A DNA stretch of 64,000 bases from JBOFOR01 sp051659545 (lineage in GTDB: Bacteria; Bacillota; Clostridia; Peptostreptococcales; Peptostreptococcaceae): positions 11,729-75,728 of the forward strand of contig NZ_JBOFOR010000289.1 of assembly GCF_051659545.1 (NCBI RefSeq), in the 5' to 3' direction. The position numbers and the translations under genes are program-made. The notes under the pieces are model-generated. The model was not told where the DNA came from, did no database searches, and was given only the letters and a program-made list of their open reading frames with translations. This document shows positions 1 to 9,383 of this stretch, in pieces (position 1 is the first letter of the stretch; every line of letters starts with the position of its first letter).

Positions 1-1
1 A

Positions 2-370
2 AATGCTCAGTTAAATGAAAAGCAACAAATCATCTATGACATAACTAAGTTAATGCAAGAAATACTGAATATAGTTAGATACCATTTTGGTATTGAATTT
101 AAAGAAGAATCTGTGTTTTATTATAGATTCATAATGCACTTAAAGTTTTTTGCTCAAAGACTACTTTCTAACAATATACATGAGGGTGATACAGATAAAG
201 AATTATTAGGAATTATAAAAGCTAAATATAGTAGAGAGTTTGAATGTATTGTAAAAATTAAAAACTTTATAAATAAGCAATATAATTACATCTTAACGGA
301 TGATGAAATGATTTATTTAACAATACATGTAGCTAAAATAGTGCAAGATTCAAAGGTACAACCTGAGTAG
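2..370 (+). CDS. BglG/LicT-family transcriptional antiterminator (3' part only)
   Basis: The frame is open from the first bases of the window, so the gene starts upstream and only its last ~122 codons are seen. They match the second PTS-regulation domain (PRD2) of BglG/LicT antiterminators: a helical segment with RFIMHLKFFAQRL and a later LTIHVAKIV, each carrying a conserved-looking His that in this family is phosphorylated by PTS proteins. The RNA-binding CAT domain and PRD1 lie outside. It sits just before a beta-glucoside PTS gene, which is the usual arrangement for an antiterminator that lets the operon be transcribed when its sugar is present. The residue roles come from family knowledge. 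Confidence 0.85.
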   Translation, partial: NAQLNEKQQIIYDITKLMQEILNIVRYHFGIEFKEESVFYYRFIMHLKFFAQRLLSNNIHEGDTDKELLGIIKAKYSREFECIVKIKNFINKQYNYILTDDEMIYLTIHVAKIVQDSKVQPE

Positions 371-404
371 TACTCAGTAGTATAAATATTTTACACCTAT
401 GGTT

Positions 405-431
405 GGATGGTAACATTAAGTTGGCCAAACC
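405..431 (+). promoter_or_regulatory. Candidate RAT (ribonucleic antiterminator) site
   Basis: The 27-base stretch starts GGATGGTAAC and ends GGCCAAACC. LicT/SacY-type RAT hairpins typically begin GGATTGTTAC and end GGCAAAACC, so spacing and both ends are similar though not exact. It lies between the antiterminator gene and the PTS gene, where the family places such a site. I could not see a clean terminator overlapping it, which weakens the call. Confidence 0.45.
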
Positions 432-478
432 TTCAAATTTCAAATAATAAATTTTAAGAAATATGGAGGAAATTAGAA

Positions 479-2380
479 ATGGGTAAGTACAAAGAATTAG
501 CGCAGGACATAATTAAAAATGTTGGCGGAAAAGAAAATATTAATGGATTAACACATTGTATTACAAGGTTACGTTTTAAGTTAAAGGATGAAAATATAGC
601 TAATGATGATGTGTTAAAGAGTATGGCAGATGTTGTTACAGTAATGAAAAGTGGAGGACAATATCAAGTTGTCATAGGAAATCATGTAGGAGATGTATAC
701 GCAGATGTATGCGAAATAATTGGTTTAGATGATGAAAGTACATCTTCGGAAAGCAAAAAAACAGGAAGTCTATTAGATAGAGGAATAGATATTATATCAG
801 GAATATTCCAACCTGTATTAGGTATTATGGCAGCTTGTGGTATGCTGAAAGGATTCAATGCTTTATTTGTAGCGATGGGATTATATAGTGCTACAACTGG
901 TGGATATATGATAATAAATGCAGCAGGTGATGCATTATTTACTTTCCTACCTTTATTCTTAGGCTATACAGCAGCTAAGAAATTTGGGCTAAAACCAATG
1001 TTAGGATTAGCTTTAGGGGCAGCAATGTGCTATCCAGGAATTCAAGGAAGTAGTATATCAGCGGGAACAGAAGTATTATATACTTTATTTCAAGGAACAA
1101 TGTTTGCATCGCCTGTATATATTGATTTCTTCGGATTACCAGTAATTTCAATAGATTATACAGGTACAGTTATACCTATTATATTTGTAATTTACTTTGC
1201 AGCTAAGTGTGAAAAATTATTTAACAAATTCGTACCGGATTTAGTTAAGTTCTTCTTTGTACCTATGCTTACAATGCTAGTAGCATTACCTGTGGCACTT
1301 ATAGTTATAGGACCTATAGCAACGTTTGGTTCTACACTTGTTTCTCAAACTGTGTTTTCAATAAGAGAATTTAGTCCATTATTAGCAGGAGCTATTGTAG
1401 GTTTCTCTTGGCAGATTCTTGTTATTTTTGGAATGCACTGGGGATTCATTCCTGTATACATAAACAATGTTATGACTATGGGATATGATAATGTCATGAT
1501 GCCTTTCTTTGCATGTACATTTGCAACTTCGGCAGTTGTATTAGCTATATTCTTTAAAACGAAAGATAAGAAAATTAAAGAAATGGCATTACCGAACTTT
1601 ATATCAGGTATATTTGGTGTAACAGAACCAGCGATTTATGGTATTCTATTACCTTTAAAGAAACCATTTATAATAAGTTGTATAGCAGGTGGTATTGGAG
1701 GTGCTTTCAATCTTAGAAAATTTATAACTGGTGGAATGGGAATATTTGAACTTCCAGCAATGATTGAACCAAATGGAGGTATGGGTAATTTAATAGTAGC
1801 TCTTAGTGGTATAGCTATATCAATGGTCGTAGCCTTTGTATTAACAATGGTTTTATATAAAGAAGAAAATATAGAACAAGAAAAAATAAAAATAAATAAA
1901 GAAGAAGCTAAAACTAATAAATTAACAAAAGAAATAATAGCTAGTCCTATAAAAGGTAAAATAGTAAATTTAAGTGAGATTGAAGATGCTGCATTTGCTT
2001 CAGGTGTATTAGGTGAAGGTATTGCAATTGTGCCGACTGATGGAAAAGTAGTTGCACCAGTAAATGGTGAGGTTACAATTTTATTCCCAAGCTTACATGC
2101 TATAGGAATACTTTCAGAAAGTGGTGTAGAAGTACTTATACACATAGGCTTAAACACAGTTCAACTTGGAGGTAAAGGATTTAAAGCCCATGTCAAACAA
2201 GGGGATAAAATCACTAAAGGACAAACTTTATTGACTTTTGATATGGAAGAAATTAAAGAAGCAGGGTATAGTGTAGTAACTCCAGTAGTAGTTACAAATT
2301 CAGCTGAGTTCTTAGAAATAGCACAGACGGAAAGTAAAGAAATTGAATTAGAAAAGAATTTATTAACAGTCGTATTTTAA
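479..2380 (+). CDS. bglP: Beta-glucoside PTS permease, EIIBCA fusion
   Basis: A 633-residue membrane permease that imports and phosphorylates beta-glucosides. Order of domains: EIIB (about 1-90, with phosphorylatable Cys27 in LTHCITRLRF), EIIC membrane channel (about 105-460, many hydrophobic segments), and EIIA (about 490-633, with active-site His555 in EVLIHIGLNTV). The B-C-A order and length are those of BglF/BglP. ATG at 479 follows a GGAGG box. It lies between an antiterminator and a GH1 phospho-glucosidase, forming a standard bgl operon. The exact sugar (cellobiose, salicin, arbutin) cannot be told from sequence. Confidence 0.93.
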   Translation: MGKYKELAQDIIKNVGGKENINGLTHCITRLRFKLKDENIANDDVLKSMADVVTVMKSGGQYQVVIGNHVGDVYADVCEIIGLDDESTSSESKKTGSLLDRGIDIISGIFQPVLGIMAACGMLKGFNALFVAMGLYSATTGGYMIINAAGDALFTFLPLFLGYTAAKKFGLKPMLGLALGAAMCYPGIQGSSISAGTEVLYTLFQGTMFASPVYIDFFGLPVISIDYTGTVIPIIFVIYFAAKCEKLFNKFVPDLVKFFFVPMLTMLVALPVALIVIGPIATFGSTLVSQTVFSIREFSPLLAGAIVGFSWQILVIFGMHWGFIPVYINNVMTMGYDNVMMPFFACTFATSAVVLAIFFKTKDKKIKEMALPNFISGIFGVTEPAIYGILLPLKKPFIISCIAGGIGGAFNLRKFITGGMGIFELPAMIEPNGGMGNLIVALSGIAISMVVAFVLTMVLYKEENIEQEKIKINKEEAKTNKLTKEIIASPIKGKIVNLSEIEDAAFASGVLGEGIAIVPTDGKVVAPVNGEVTILFPSLHAIGILSESGVEVLIHIGLNTVQLGGKGFKAHVKQGDKITKGQTLLTFDMEEIKEAGYSVVTPVVVTNSAEFLEIAQTESKEIELEKNLLTVVF

Positions 2381-2385
2381 ATAAA

Positions 2386-2420
2386 AAGCAAAGCATTGGT
2401 ATATCCAGTGCTTTGCTTAT
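2386..2420 (+). terminator. Intercistronic hairpin between bglP and bglA
   Basis: AAGCAAAGCATTGG and CCAGTGCTTTGCTT form a 14-bp stem with a single G-U pair and a 5-base loop. There is only a weak U run (CTTATATATT), so it may be a partial terminator, or a processing or stability hairpin that sets the ratio of permease to glucosidase. Confidence 0.6.
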
Positions 2421-2441
2421 ATATTATTAGGAGGAGTGACC

Positions 2442-3869
2442 ATGGCATTTAACAAAGATTTTTTATGGGGAGGAGCAACTGCAGCTAATCAATGTGAAGG
2501 TGGATATAATCAAGATGGAAGAGGATTAGCAAATGTAGATGTATGCCCTACAGGAAAAGATAGAAGTGCAGTTATTACTGGTAAATTAAAAATGTTTGAT
2601 TTTGATGAAGAGCATTACTATCCAGCTCAAACAGGAATTGATATGTACCATAACTTCAAAGAAGATATAAAACTATTTGCTGAAATGGGATTTAAAGTAT
2701 ATAGAATGAGTATTGCATGGAGTAGAATCTTTCCAAAAGGTGATGAAGAAACTCCAAATGAAAAGGGACTTCAGTTCTATGAAGATATATTTAAAGAATG
2801 TAAAAAGTATGGAATAGAACCTTTAGTTACTATTACACATTTTGATTGTCCTATGCATTTAATAAAAGAATATGGAGCATGGCGTAATCGTAAAATGATA
2901 GGGTTCTTTGAAAAATTATGTAATGTAGTTTTTAGAAGATATAAAGGACTAGTTAGATATTGGTTAACATTTAATGAAATTAATATGATTTTACATGCAC
3001 CATTTATGGGAGCTGGGATTTGCTTTGAAGAAGGAGAAGACACTGAAAAAGTAAAATATCAAGCTGCACATCATGAACTTGTAGCTAGTGCAATTGCAAC
3101 TAAAATTGCACATGAAGTTGATCCAAACAATCTAGTTGGATGTATGTTTGCAGCAGGTAGTGTTTATCCTTATAGTTGCAACCCTAATGATGTATGGGAA
3201 GCTACAAAATTAGATAGAGAAAATTACTTTTTCGTGGATGTTCAAGCTAGAGGAAAATATCCTAACTATGCACTAAAATATATGGAACAAAAAGAGATTA
3301 CTCCAGTAATGGAACCTGGAGATATAGAATTATTAAGAGAGCATACTGTTGATTTTATATCATTATCTTACTATAACAGTCGTTGTGTTAGAACTGATGA
3401 AAATGTTGACGATGTAGCAGAAGGAAATATATTTACATCTGCTAAAAATCCTCATCTTACATATAGCCAATGGGGATGGCCAATTGACCCATTAGGTTTA
3501 AGAATTACTTTAAATCATATATATGATAGATATGAAAAGCCACTGTTTCTTGTAGAAAATGGATTAGGGTCAAAAGATACTTCTGATGAAAATGGTTATG
3601 TAGAAGATGATTATAGAATAGATTACTTGAAGGCACATATAAAAGCTATGCATGATGCAGTAAGTATAGATGGAGTAGATTTATTAGGATATACTTCATG
3701 GGGACCGATTGACTTAGTAAGCGCTGGAACAGGTGAAATGGAAAAGCGTTATGGATTTATATATGTAGATAGAGATAATGAAGGAAATGGAAGCTTAAGA
3801 AGAACTAAAAAGAAAAGTTTTAATTGGTATAAGAAAGTAATTGCTTCAAATGGAGAAAATTTAGATTAA
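2442..3869 (+). CDS. bglA: 6-phospho-beta-glucosidase, GH1
   Basis: A 475-residue cytosolic glycosidase that splits phosphorylated beta-glucosides delivered by the PTS. GH1 hallmarks are present: N-terminal FLWGGATAANQCEGG, the acid/base glutamate in TFNEINM (Glu179) and the nucleophile glutamate in FLVENGLGS (Glu372). The start is taken at ATG 2442, seven bases after AGGAGG; an in-frame GTG at 2436 touches the ribosome site and is unlikely. It is second in the bgl operon. The preference for 6-phospho substrates is inferred from the neighbouring EIIBCA. Confidence 0.93.
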   Translation: MAFNKDFLWGGATAANQCEGGYNQDGRGLANVDVCPTGKDRSAVITGKLKMFDFDEEHYYPAQTGIDMYHNFKEDIKLFAEMGFKVYRMSIAWSRIFPKGDEETPNEKGLQFYEDIFKECKKYGIEPLVTITHFDCPMHLIKEYGAWRNRKMIGFFEKLCNVVFRRYKGLVRYWLTFNEINMILHAPFMGAGICFEEGEDTEKVKYQAAHHELVASAIATKIAHEVDPNNLVGCMFAAGSVYPYSCNPNDVWEATKLDRENYFFVDVQARGKYPNYALKYMEQKEITPVMEPGDIELLREHTVDFISLSYYNSRCVRTDENVDDVAEGNIFTSAKNPHLTYSQWGWPIDPLGLRITLNHIYDRYEKPLFLVENGLGSKDTSDENGYVEDDYRIDYLKAHIKAMHDAVSIDGVDLLGYTSWGPIDLVSAGTGEMEKRYGFIYVDRDNEGNGSLRRTKKKSFNWYKKVIASNGENLD

Positions 3870-3902
3870 CAAGTAATAATATAATAAAAATAAAGTTGTT
3901 AG

Positions 3903-3930
3903 AAAATAATTAAACTAATTATTTTTAAAT
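3903..3930 (+). terminator. Terminator after bglA
   Basis: AATAATTA and TAATTATT form an AT-only stem around a 3-base loop, followed by TTTAAAT. It is weak but correctly placed at the end of the bgl operon. Confidence 0.5.
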
Positions 3931-3963
3931 ATCTTTATTTTACATATGAAAGCTCAACTATAA

Positions 3964-4006
3964 CAAAAAAGAACAGAACTTTATTATTTATAACAAGTTC
4001 TGTTCT
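3964..4006 (-). terminator. Rho-independent terminator of the amino-acid permease gene
   Basis: AGAACAGAACTT pairs perfectly with AAGTTCTGTTCT. Read on the minus strand the stem is followed by TTTTTTG, giving a canonical terminator just past the permease stop codon. Confidence 0.85.
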
Positions 4007-4018
4007 ATATATAATTTA

Positions 4019-5281
4019 TCAATTTTTAAGCTCTGAAGTAATAATAGACATAGTATCGTCAGAATAATTTTGAACCTTGTTACTTATAAAAACACTAATC
4101 AAGAAGACAAGGACTAAACAGATTAAAATTTTAGAAGAAGAAAATAAAAGAAGAATAAATAAACTTATTGAAAGAATAATGCCTCCAACTTTATAAATAA
4201 TTCCATTGATAATTTTTAAAGAAGCAATTAATCCAACTAAAGCATTTCCTAAAAAGAATCCATTAGCAATTGCTACAATACCTTCTACATCTAACAACTT
4301 GAAATAGGTTAATATTAATACGGTAATGTGCATTAGTGTAAAGTACAATAAAGCGATATAGGGAATATTATTTCTATTTTTTATTTGAAAAACTTTAGGT
4401 AAATAGTTCTCTGTAGATAAAGATAAGATTAATCTCGAACAAGACCCTATAATTAGTAAGTAACAACATAAGCAAAGGCCAGCAACTAATAGAGCTAATA
4501 CAGTAGAGGCATTTGATTTAAAAATAGGTTCAAGTATTTGTACCATAGATAAATTATCAGAATAAGCAAAAGACTGAATAGCTAAGGCAATTATAAGATA
4601 TGTTAGTGTAATTACAGCTAAGCTTATTATCGTTGCTAATGGAATAGTTTTCTTTAAATCCTTTACTTGATCAGAATAATTACCTACAATTTCCCAACCA
4701 ATAATAGCCCAAAATAGTAACATAATAGTTTTTCCAAAAGGAATGATTTCTACTGATTGAATAGGTGAGATATTAGGTTTGTGCAAAACTAGAACCGATA
4801 TAGAACAAATTATAAGAACTAAAGCAATGATTGTAGATATTATAAAGCTTAAGGTAGAAATAAACTTCAAATCTTTTAATAAAAGCACAAAACTAACAAG
4901 TACGAGTATGGTAGCAATTATAGGTTTCGGAACGATAGAAAAAAATTGAATATGACTTAAATAGTTAGATGCGGTTAAAAATACAGCACAAGGTCCGAAA
5001 GAAACAGCAGAGAGTAATAAAAAAGAGGAATATAATTTAAATTTCTTTCCCAGAGTTTTCTCTATTGCAATAGTCATGCCTCCATCTCCAGGATATAAAA
5101 CTGATAGTTTGCAGAAAATCATTGCAAATAAAGCTCCTAAAAACATAATGATAAGCCAAGCCCAAATAGCAGTACCATGAAGTTTATTGTATGCAAGTGT
5201 AGGTAATAAAACAACACCACTTCCAAGAATAGGACCAATCATAAGTCCACTTAACAACATAGGACCAATTTTTTTATTCAT
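4019..5281 (-). CDS. APC-superfamily amino-acid permease
   Basis: A 420-residue integral membrane protein with about 12 hydrophobic segments. The first carries LSGLMIGPILGSGVVLLP, resembling the glycine-rich first helix of APC amino-acid/polyamine transporters, and GDGGMTIAIEKTLG follows helix 2. ATG at 5281 is chosen because GGAGGTG lies 7 bases upstream; the ATG at 5296 overlaps that box. It is divergent from a LysR regulator across ~105 bp, suggesting that the LysR protein controls it. The substrate is unknown. Confidence 0.85.
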   Translation of the reverse strand: MNKKIGPMLLSGLMIGPILGSGVVLLPTLAYNKLHGTAIWAWLIIMFLGALFAMIFCKLSVLYPGDGGMTIAIEKTLGKKFKLYSSFLLLSAVSFGPCAVFLTASNYLSHIQFFSIVPKPIIATILVLVSFVLLLKDLKFISTLSFIISTIIALVLIICSISVLVLHKPNISPIQSVEIIPFGKTIMLLFWAIIGWEIVGNYSDQVKDLKKTIPLATIISLAVITLTYLIIALAIQSFAYSDNLSMVQILEPIFKSNASTVLALLVAGLCLCCYLLIIGSCSRLILSLSTENYLPKVFQIKNRNNIPYIALLYFTLMHITVLILTYFKLLDVEGIVAIANGFFLGNALVGLIASLKIINGIIYKVGGIILSISLFILLLFSSSKILICLVLVFLISVFISNKVQNYSDDTMSIITSELKN

Positions 5282-5386
5282 TATAGACACCTCCATTAAT
5301 TTAATATAATATTATGCTATATTATGGAATTAGTCTAATTAAAAGTAATGATACACATCATCATAAATTCTGATGGGAGGAGTTTT

Positions 5387-6250
5387 ATGGATATTAGAAA
5401 TTTTATAACCTTCAATTCAGTTGTAGAAGTGGGGGGCTTTACAAAAGCTGCAACTTATCTAAATTATGCTCAATCTACTGTGACACTTCATATTAAAGAA
5501 CTTGAATCACATTATAATGAACAACTATTTGATAGAATAGGGAAAAAAAACACTTTAACACCTTTTGGAGAAAAACTATATGAAAAGACTAAAGGGTTGG
5601 TAGAACAATATCAATATATTATTGAGATGAATAATAAAAATAAACCTGTTGAAGTATTGAGAATAGGAGTATATGAATCTTTATTGAAATATAGGCTGTA
5701 TGATTTGATAAACGAATACAAATATAAACATCCTAATGTAGATATAATACTTCAACATGGAAATTGTGTAGAACTTAGAGACATGGTTTTAAACGGAAAG
5801 TTGGATTTGACTTTTCATATTGAGGAGAAACAGGAGTATTTAGGGTTAGTAAGTAAAATATTATGTGAAGAAAAATTTAGTATTATTTTTCCAAAAGACA
5901 ATGGAATTGATATGCTATACGAACATAATCATACTGTATATTTAACTGAAAAGGGATGTTCTTATAGAAAAGTTTTTGAGGCATATTTAATAGAAAAAGA
6001 CGCTATATGGGATAGAATTATAGAAACCGGTTCTATAGATATGATTAAACAATATGTATCTATTGGATTAGGGTATTCCTTGGTACCATCAATTACTGTT
6101 AAGGATGAAGGGAAAAGGTTGAATATAATAGATTTAGATACTAAAAAAATATTATATACTCAGGTTGTTTATCACAAAAATAAAAATATATTTCCTTCTA
6201 TGAAAGAGTTTATAGATTTAGTTGAATTTTATTCTAAAGATTGGAAATAA
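5387..6250 (+). CDS. LysR-family transcriptional regulator
   Basis: A 287-residue protein. The N-terminal winged helix (about 1-60) shows FNSVVEVGGFTKAATYLNYAQS, the usual LysR helix-turn-helix with TVTLHIKELE following. The rest is a periplasmic-binding-like effector domain (about 90-287). The start is ATG 5387 after GGGAGGAG. It is divergent from the amino-acid permease and 125 bp upstream of the CoA-disulfide reductase gene on the same strand, so either could be a target. The effector is unknown. Confidence 0.9.
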   Translation: MDIRNFITFNSVVEVGGFTKAATYLNYAQSTVTLHIKELESHYNEQLFDRIGKKNTLTPFGEKLYEKTKGLVEQYQYIIEMNNKNKPVEVLRIGVYESLLKYRLYDLINEYKYKHPNVDIILQHGNCVELRDMVLNGKLDLTFHIEEKQEYLGLVSKILCEEKFSIIFPKDNGIDMLYEHNHTVYLTEKGCSYRKVFEAYLIEKDAIWDRIIETGSIDMIKQYVSIGLGYSLVPSITVKDEGKRLNIIDLDTKKILYTQVVYHKNKNIFPSMKEFIDLVEFYSKDWK

Positions 6251-6374
6251 AATTTGATTATTTAAGCAACTATTAATAGTAAAAATACTATGATAATAAT
6301 AAAAAAAATATATTTTTTTTATATGTAAAAGAGTTCTATAATTATATTAAGAATAAAATTGGGGGAGTGATTTT

Positions 6375-8054
6375 GTGAAAGTAGTTGTGGTTGGAGGAGT
6401 TGCAGGTGGAGCATCTGCATGTGCAAGACTAAGAAGACTTGATGAAAATGCTGAGATTATAATGGTTGAAAAAGGGGATTACATATCTTTTGCAAATTGT
6501 GGTCTTCCATATTACATTGGAGGAGACATTAAAAAAAGAAGTGCTCTAGTATTACAGACACCAGAAAGTTTTAATACTCGTTTTAACGTAGATGTAAGAG
6601 TATTATCAGAAGCAGTAGCTATTGACCGTGAAAATAAAACTGTTTCAATTAAAAATATAAATACAGGTGAAACTTACTTAGAAGCTTACGATAAATTAAT
6701 ACTATCTCCAGGGGCTAAACCATTTGTACCACCTATAGAAGGAGCTACAAATTCAAAGGTATTTACACTTAGAAATATACCAGATACTTTAAAAATTAAA
6801 GAGTACGTAGATGAAGAATTTCCAGAAAGTGCAGTTATAGTTGGAGCAGGATTTATAGGAATAGAAATGGCAGAAAACTTAAAACAAGCAGGATTAGATG
6901 TTACGTTAGTTGAAATGTCAGACCATGTAATAGCATCTTTAGACTACGATATGGCTTGCGATGTACATAATTACCTAAGAGAAAAAGGTATTAACTTAAT
7001 ATTAAATGATAAGGTAAGTGCTATACTAGAAGATTCTGATAAGTTAACTATAAAATTAGATAATGACGAAATTACTACTGATATGGTAATAATGTCTGTA
7101 GGAGTAAGACCGGATACAAAATTAGCTCAAGAAGCTGGTATTGAACTAAATACTAGAGGTGCAATAGTTGTTGATGAATATATGCAAACATCAGACAATG
7201 ACATATATGCAGTAGGTGATGCAATAGAGATAACAGAATTTGTTACTAATAAAAAATCACATATTCCTTTAGCAGGACCAGCTAATAAGCAAGGAAGAAT
7301 AGTTGCAGATAATATTTGTGGAATAAAAACTAGATATAAAAATACTCAAGGTTCATCAATACTTAAAATTTTCGATATGACAGTAGCTGCAACTGGAATA
7401 ACTGAAGCTGTAGCAAAAGCAAACAATCTTGATTATGATAAGGTGTTTACTTATTCTGCTTCTCATGCAGGATATTATCCAGGTGCAAATAATATGTCTA
7501 TAAAGACTATATATGAAAAAAGTACTGGAAAAATATTAGGAGCACAAGTTGTTGGTTTTGATGGAGTAGATAAGCGTTGTGATGTATTAGCAGTTGCAAT
7601 AAGAGGTGGAATGACAGCTTATGATTTAACAGAACTTGAAATGTGTTATGCACCTCCATTTGGTTCTGCAAAAGACCCAGTAAACTTTGCAGGATATGTA
7701 ATAGAAAATCACTTAACTGATAAAGTTAAAAACTTCCATTGGCATGACATAGAAAACTTACCTAGAGATGGTAGTATTACATTACTAGATGTAAGAACAA
7801 ATGCAGAAGTAGAAAATGGAAGAATAGATGGGTTTATTCATATACCGGTAGATGATTTAAGAAACAGATTAGATGAATTAGATAATACTAAGCCAATATA
7901 TGTACACTGCCATAGTGGTCTAAGAAGTTACATAGGTTGTCGTATACTAAGTGCTAAAGGATTTGATTGTTATAACCTTAGTGGAGGCTACAGACTATAT
8001 AGCTCAATAATAAATAGTAAAATAGCAGAACATGCACCATGCTATATTAAATAA
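6375..8054 (+). CDS. CoA-disulfide reductase / rhodanese fusion (FAD-dependent)
   Basis: A 559-residue flavoprotein. Residues 1-440 are a pyridine-nucleotide disulfide oxidoreductase with FAD motif VVVVGGVAGGASACARLRR, a single active-site Cys42 in SFANCGLPYY (the CoADR signature, instead of a CXXXXC pair) and an NAD(P)-binding VIVGAGFIGIEMAENL. Residues 455-559 form a rhodanese domain with Cys512 in VHCHSGLRSY. This architecture is known from CoADR-RHD and NAD(P)H sulfur reductases that act on CoA persulfide, polysulfide or CoA disulfide. The start is GTG 6375 after GGGGGAGTGA. The next gene, 20 bp away, is a siroheme-type reductase, so a role in sulfur handling or redox balance is likely. 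Confidence 0.9.
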   Translation: MKVVVVGGVAGGASACARLRRLDENAEIIMVEKGDYISFANCGLPYYIGGDIKKRSALVLQTPESFNTRFNVDVRVLSEAVAIDRENKTVSIKNINTGETYLEAYDKLILSPGAKPFVPPIEGATNSKVFTLRNIPDTLKIKEYVDEEFPESAVIVGAGFIGIEMAENLKQAGLDVTLVEMSDHVIASLDYDMACDVHNYLREKGINLILNDKVSAILEDSDKLTIKLDNDEITTDMVIMSVGVRPDTKLAQEAGIELNTRGAIVVDEYMQTSDNDIYAVGDAIEITEFVTNKKSHIPLAGPANKQGRIVADNICGIKTRYKNTQGSSILKIFDMTVAATGITEAVAKANNLDYDKVFTYSASHAGYYPGANNMSIKTIYEKSTGKILGAQVVGFDGVDKRCDVLAVAIRGGMTAYDLTELEMCYAPPFGSAKDPVNFAGYVIENHLTDKVKNFHWHDIENLPRDGSITLLDVRTNAEVENGRIDGFIHIPVDDLRNRLDELDNTKPIYVHCHSGLRSYIGCRILSAKGFDCYNLSGGYRLYSSIINSKIAEHAPCYIK

Positions 8055-8074
8055 TTAATCTTAGGGGGAGAACA

Positions 8075-9025
8075 ATGGATACTACTACAATAGTATTAAC
8101 ACAAGAACAAATAAAAAGTGTAAAAGGTAAGGGGTTTTTACACAATAGAGGAACTAGAAATTTTTCAGGAAGAATAATAACTGAAAATGGAATACTTACA
8201 GGAAGACAAATGGCTATATTAAGTGAAGCGGCAGAGAGATTTGGGAATGGTAATATAAGCTTTACAGTTAGACTAACTGTAGAAGTTCAAGGGATTGACT
8301 TTGATAACATAGAGCCATTTAGAGAGTATATAGCAAAAGAAGGCATGGTAACAGGAGGAACTGGTTCAAGAGTTCGTCCAATAGTTGCATGCAAGGGTTC
8401 AACTTGTGTATTTGGACTTTGTGATACTCATGGAATAGCAACTGAAATGCATGAGCGTTTCTATGAAGGATACTACGATGTAGTTTTACCTCACAAGTTT
8501 AAAATAGCAATCGGTGGATGCCCAAATAACTGTGCAAAACCAGATCTTAACGATATAGGGCTAGTAGGTCAAAGGGTAATGAAGTTTGATATGGACAAAT
8601 GTAGGGGCTGTGCTAAATGTGGAGTAATAGAAAATTGTCCAATGGATGCAGTAAGTTTACAAGGTGAAAAGATAGTAGTAGAAAATGATAAATGTAACAA
8701 TTGTGGTAGATGTCTAAGTAAGTGCGTATTTAAAGTAACTGAAGAATGTGAAGAAATGTACAAAATTTATCTAGGTGGGAAATGGGGTAAACAAGTACGT
8801 ATGGGAAACGCTATCAACAAGTTATTCACAAAGGAAGAAGCGCTTGGAGTGGTTGAAAAATCAGTACTTCTATTCAAAAGTAAGGGAATCTCAGGAGAAC
8901 GTTTCGGAGAAACTGTGGATAGATTAGGTATAGAAAAAGCAGAAAAGATGTTGATAAGTAATAACTTATTAAAAAATAAAGAAGATATACTAGAAATAGA
9001 AACAGTAGCAGGAGCTAAATGCTAA
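8075..9025 (+). CDS. Nitrite/sulfite reductase-like protein with 4Fe-4S ferredoxin domain
   Basis: A 316-residue protein. The N-terminal half resembles the ferredoxin-like half-domain of sulfite/nitrite reductases. The centre carries CKGSTC and GGCPNNCAKP, cysteine motifs that in this family bind a siroheme-coupled 4Fe-4S cluster. About residues 165-225 hold two CXXCXXC-type ferredoxin clusters (CRGCAKCGV and CNNCGRCLSKC). It is 20 bp downstream of the CoADR-rhodanese gene, so the pair probably forms one operon. At half the length of assimilatory sulfite reductase, it resembles the small AsrC-like reductases. The substrate (sulfite, nitrite or another sulfur species) is not determined. Confidence 0.85.
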   Translation: MDTTTIVLTQEQIKSVKGKGFLHNRGTRNFSGRIITENGILTGRQMAILSEAAERFGNGNISFTVRLTVEVQGIDFDNIEPFREYIAKEGMVTGGTGSRVRPIVACKGSTCVFGLCDTHGIATEMHERFYEGYYDVVLPHKFKIAIGGCPNNCAKPDLNDIGLVGQRVMKFDMDKCRGCAKCGVIENCPMDAVSLQGEKIVVENDKCNNCGRCLSKCVFKVTEECEEMYKIYLGGKWGKQVRMGNAINKLFTKEEALGVVEKSVLLFKSKGISGERFGETVDRLGIEKAEKMLISNNLLKNKEDILEIETVAGAKC

Positions 9026-9037
9026 TAATATAAATAC

Positions 9038-9073
9038 AAAGAAAGCATATCAAAATTTTGGTATGCTTTCTTT
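9038..9073 (+). terminator. Terminator after the sulfur-redox pair
   Basis: AAAGAAAGCATATC and GGTATGCTTTCTTT form a 14-bp stem (one G-U) around AAAATTTT. The pyrimidine-rich TTTCTTT tail is weakly U-rich. Confidence 0.7.
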
Positions 9074-9204
9074 ACATTTAAATTAAAGATTGCATTAGAC
9101 AATGAACATAAGGGAATAATTAAGTAAAAATGAAATTATAATTAAAATATTGTAAGAACATACTTGAGAATTTACAACAAACAGAAAGGATTTGAGATGA
9201 AAGG

Positions 9205-9246
9205 ATGGATAACAAATTAACTTATAAAATAAAAAATATACTTACA
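9205..9246 (+). pseudogene. Possible 5' stub of the membrane permease split by the IS element
   Basis: ATG at 9205 opens a 14-codon reading (MDNKLTYKIKNILT) typical of an ABC-2-type permease N-terminus, and it runs into the left end of the IS element, where it meets a stop. AGAAAGGA upstream could be the ribosome site. The link to the 3' fragment at 11078 is inferred from position only. Confidence 0.35.
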
Positions 9247-9383
9247 TAGGATTGCCGAAAAGCCCCTTGCTTTAGCTATGGGAGATGAAAGGCGAGGTTT
9301 TAATGTTTTTTTAAAATGTTATACATACAAATGTAAAATAACTCCTAACAGGTTATACTAATATTTAGGAGGTGTTATTTGTA

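Noticed and set aside
1636..2157. Long open frame antisense to bglP
   Set aside because: It overlaps a clear PTS permease, has no ribosome site and its composition mirrors the sense gene.
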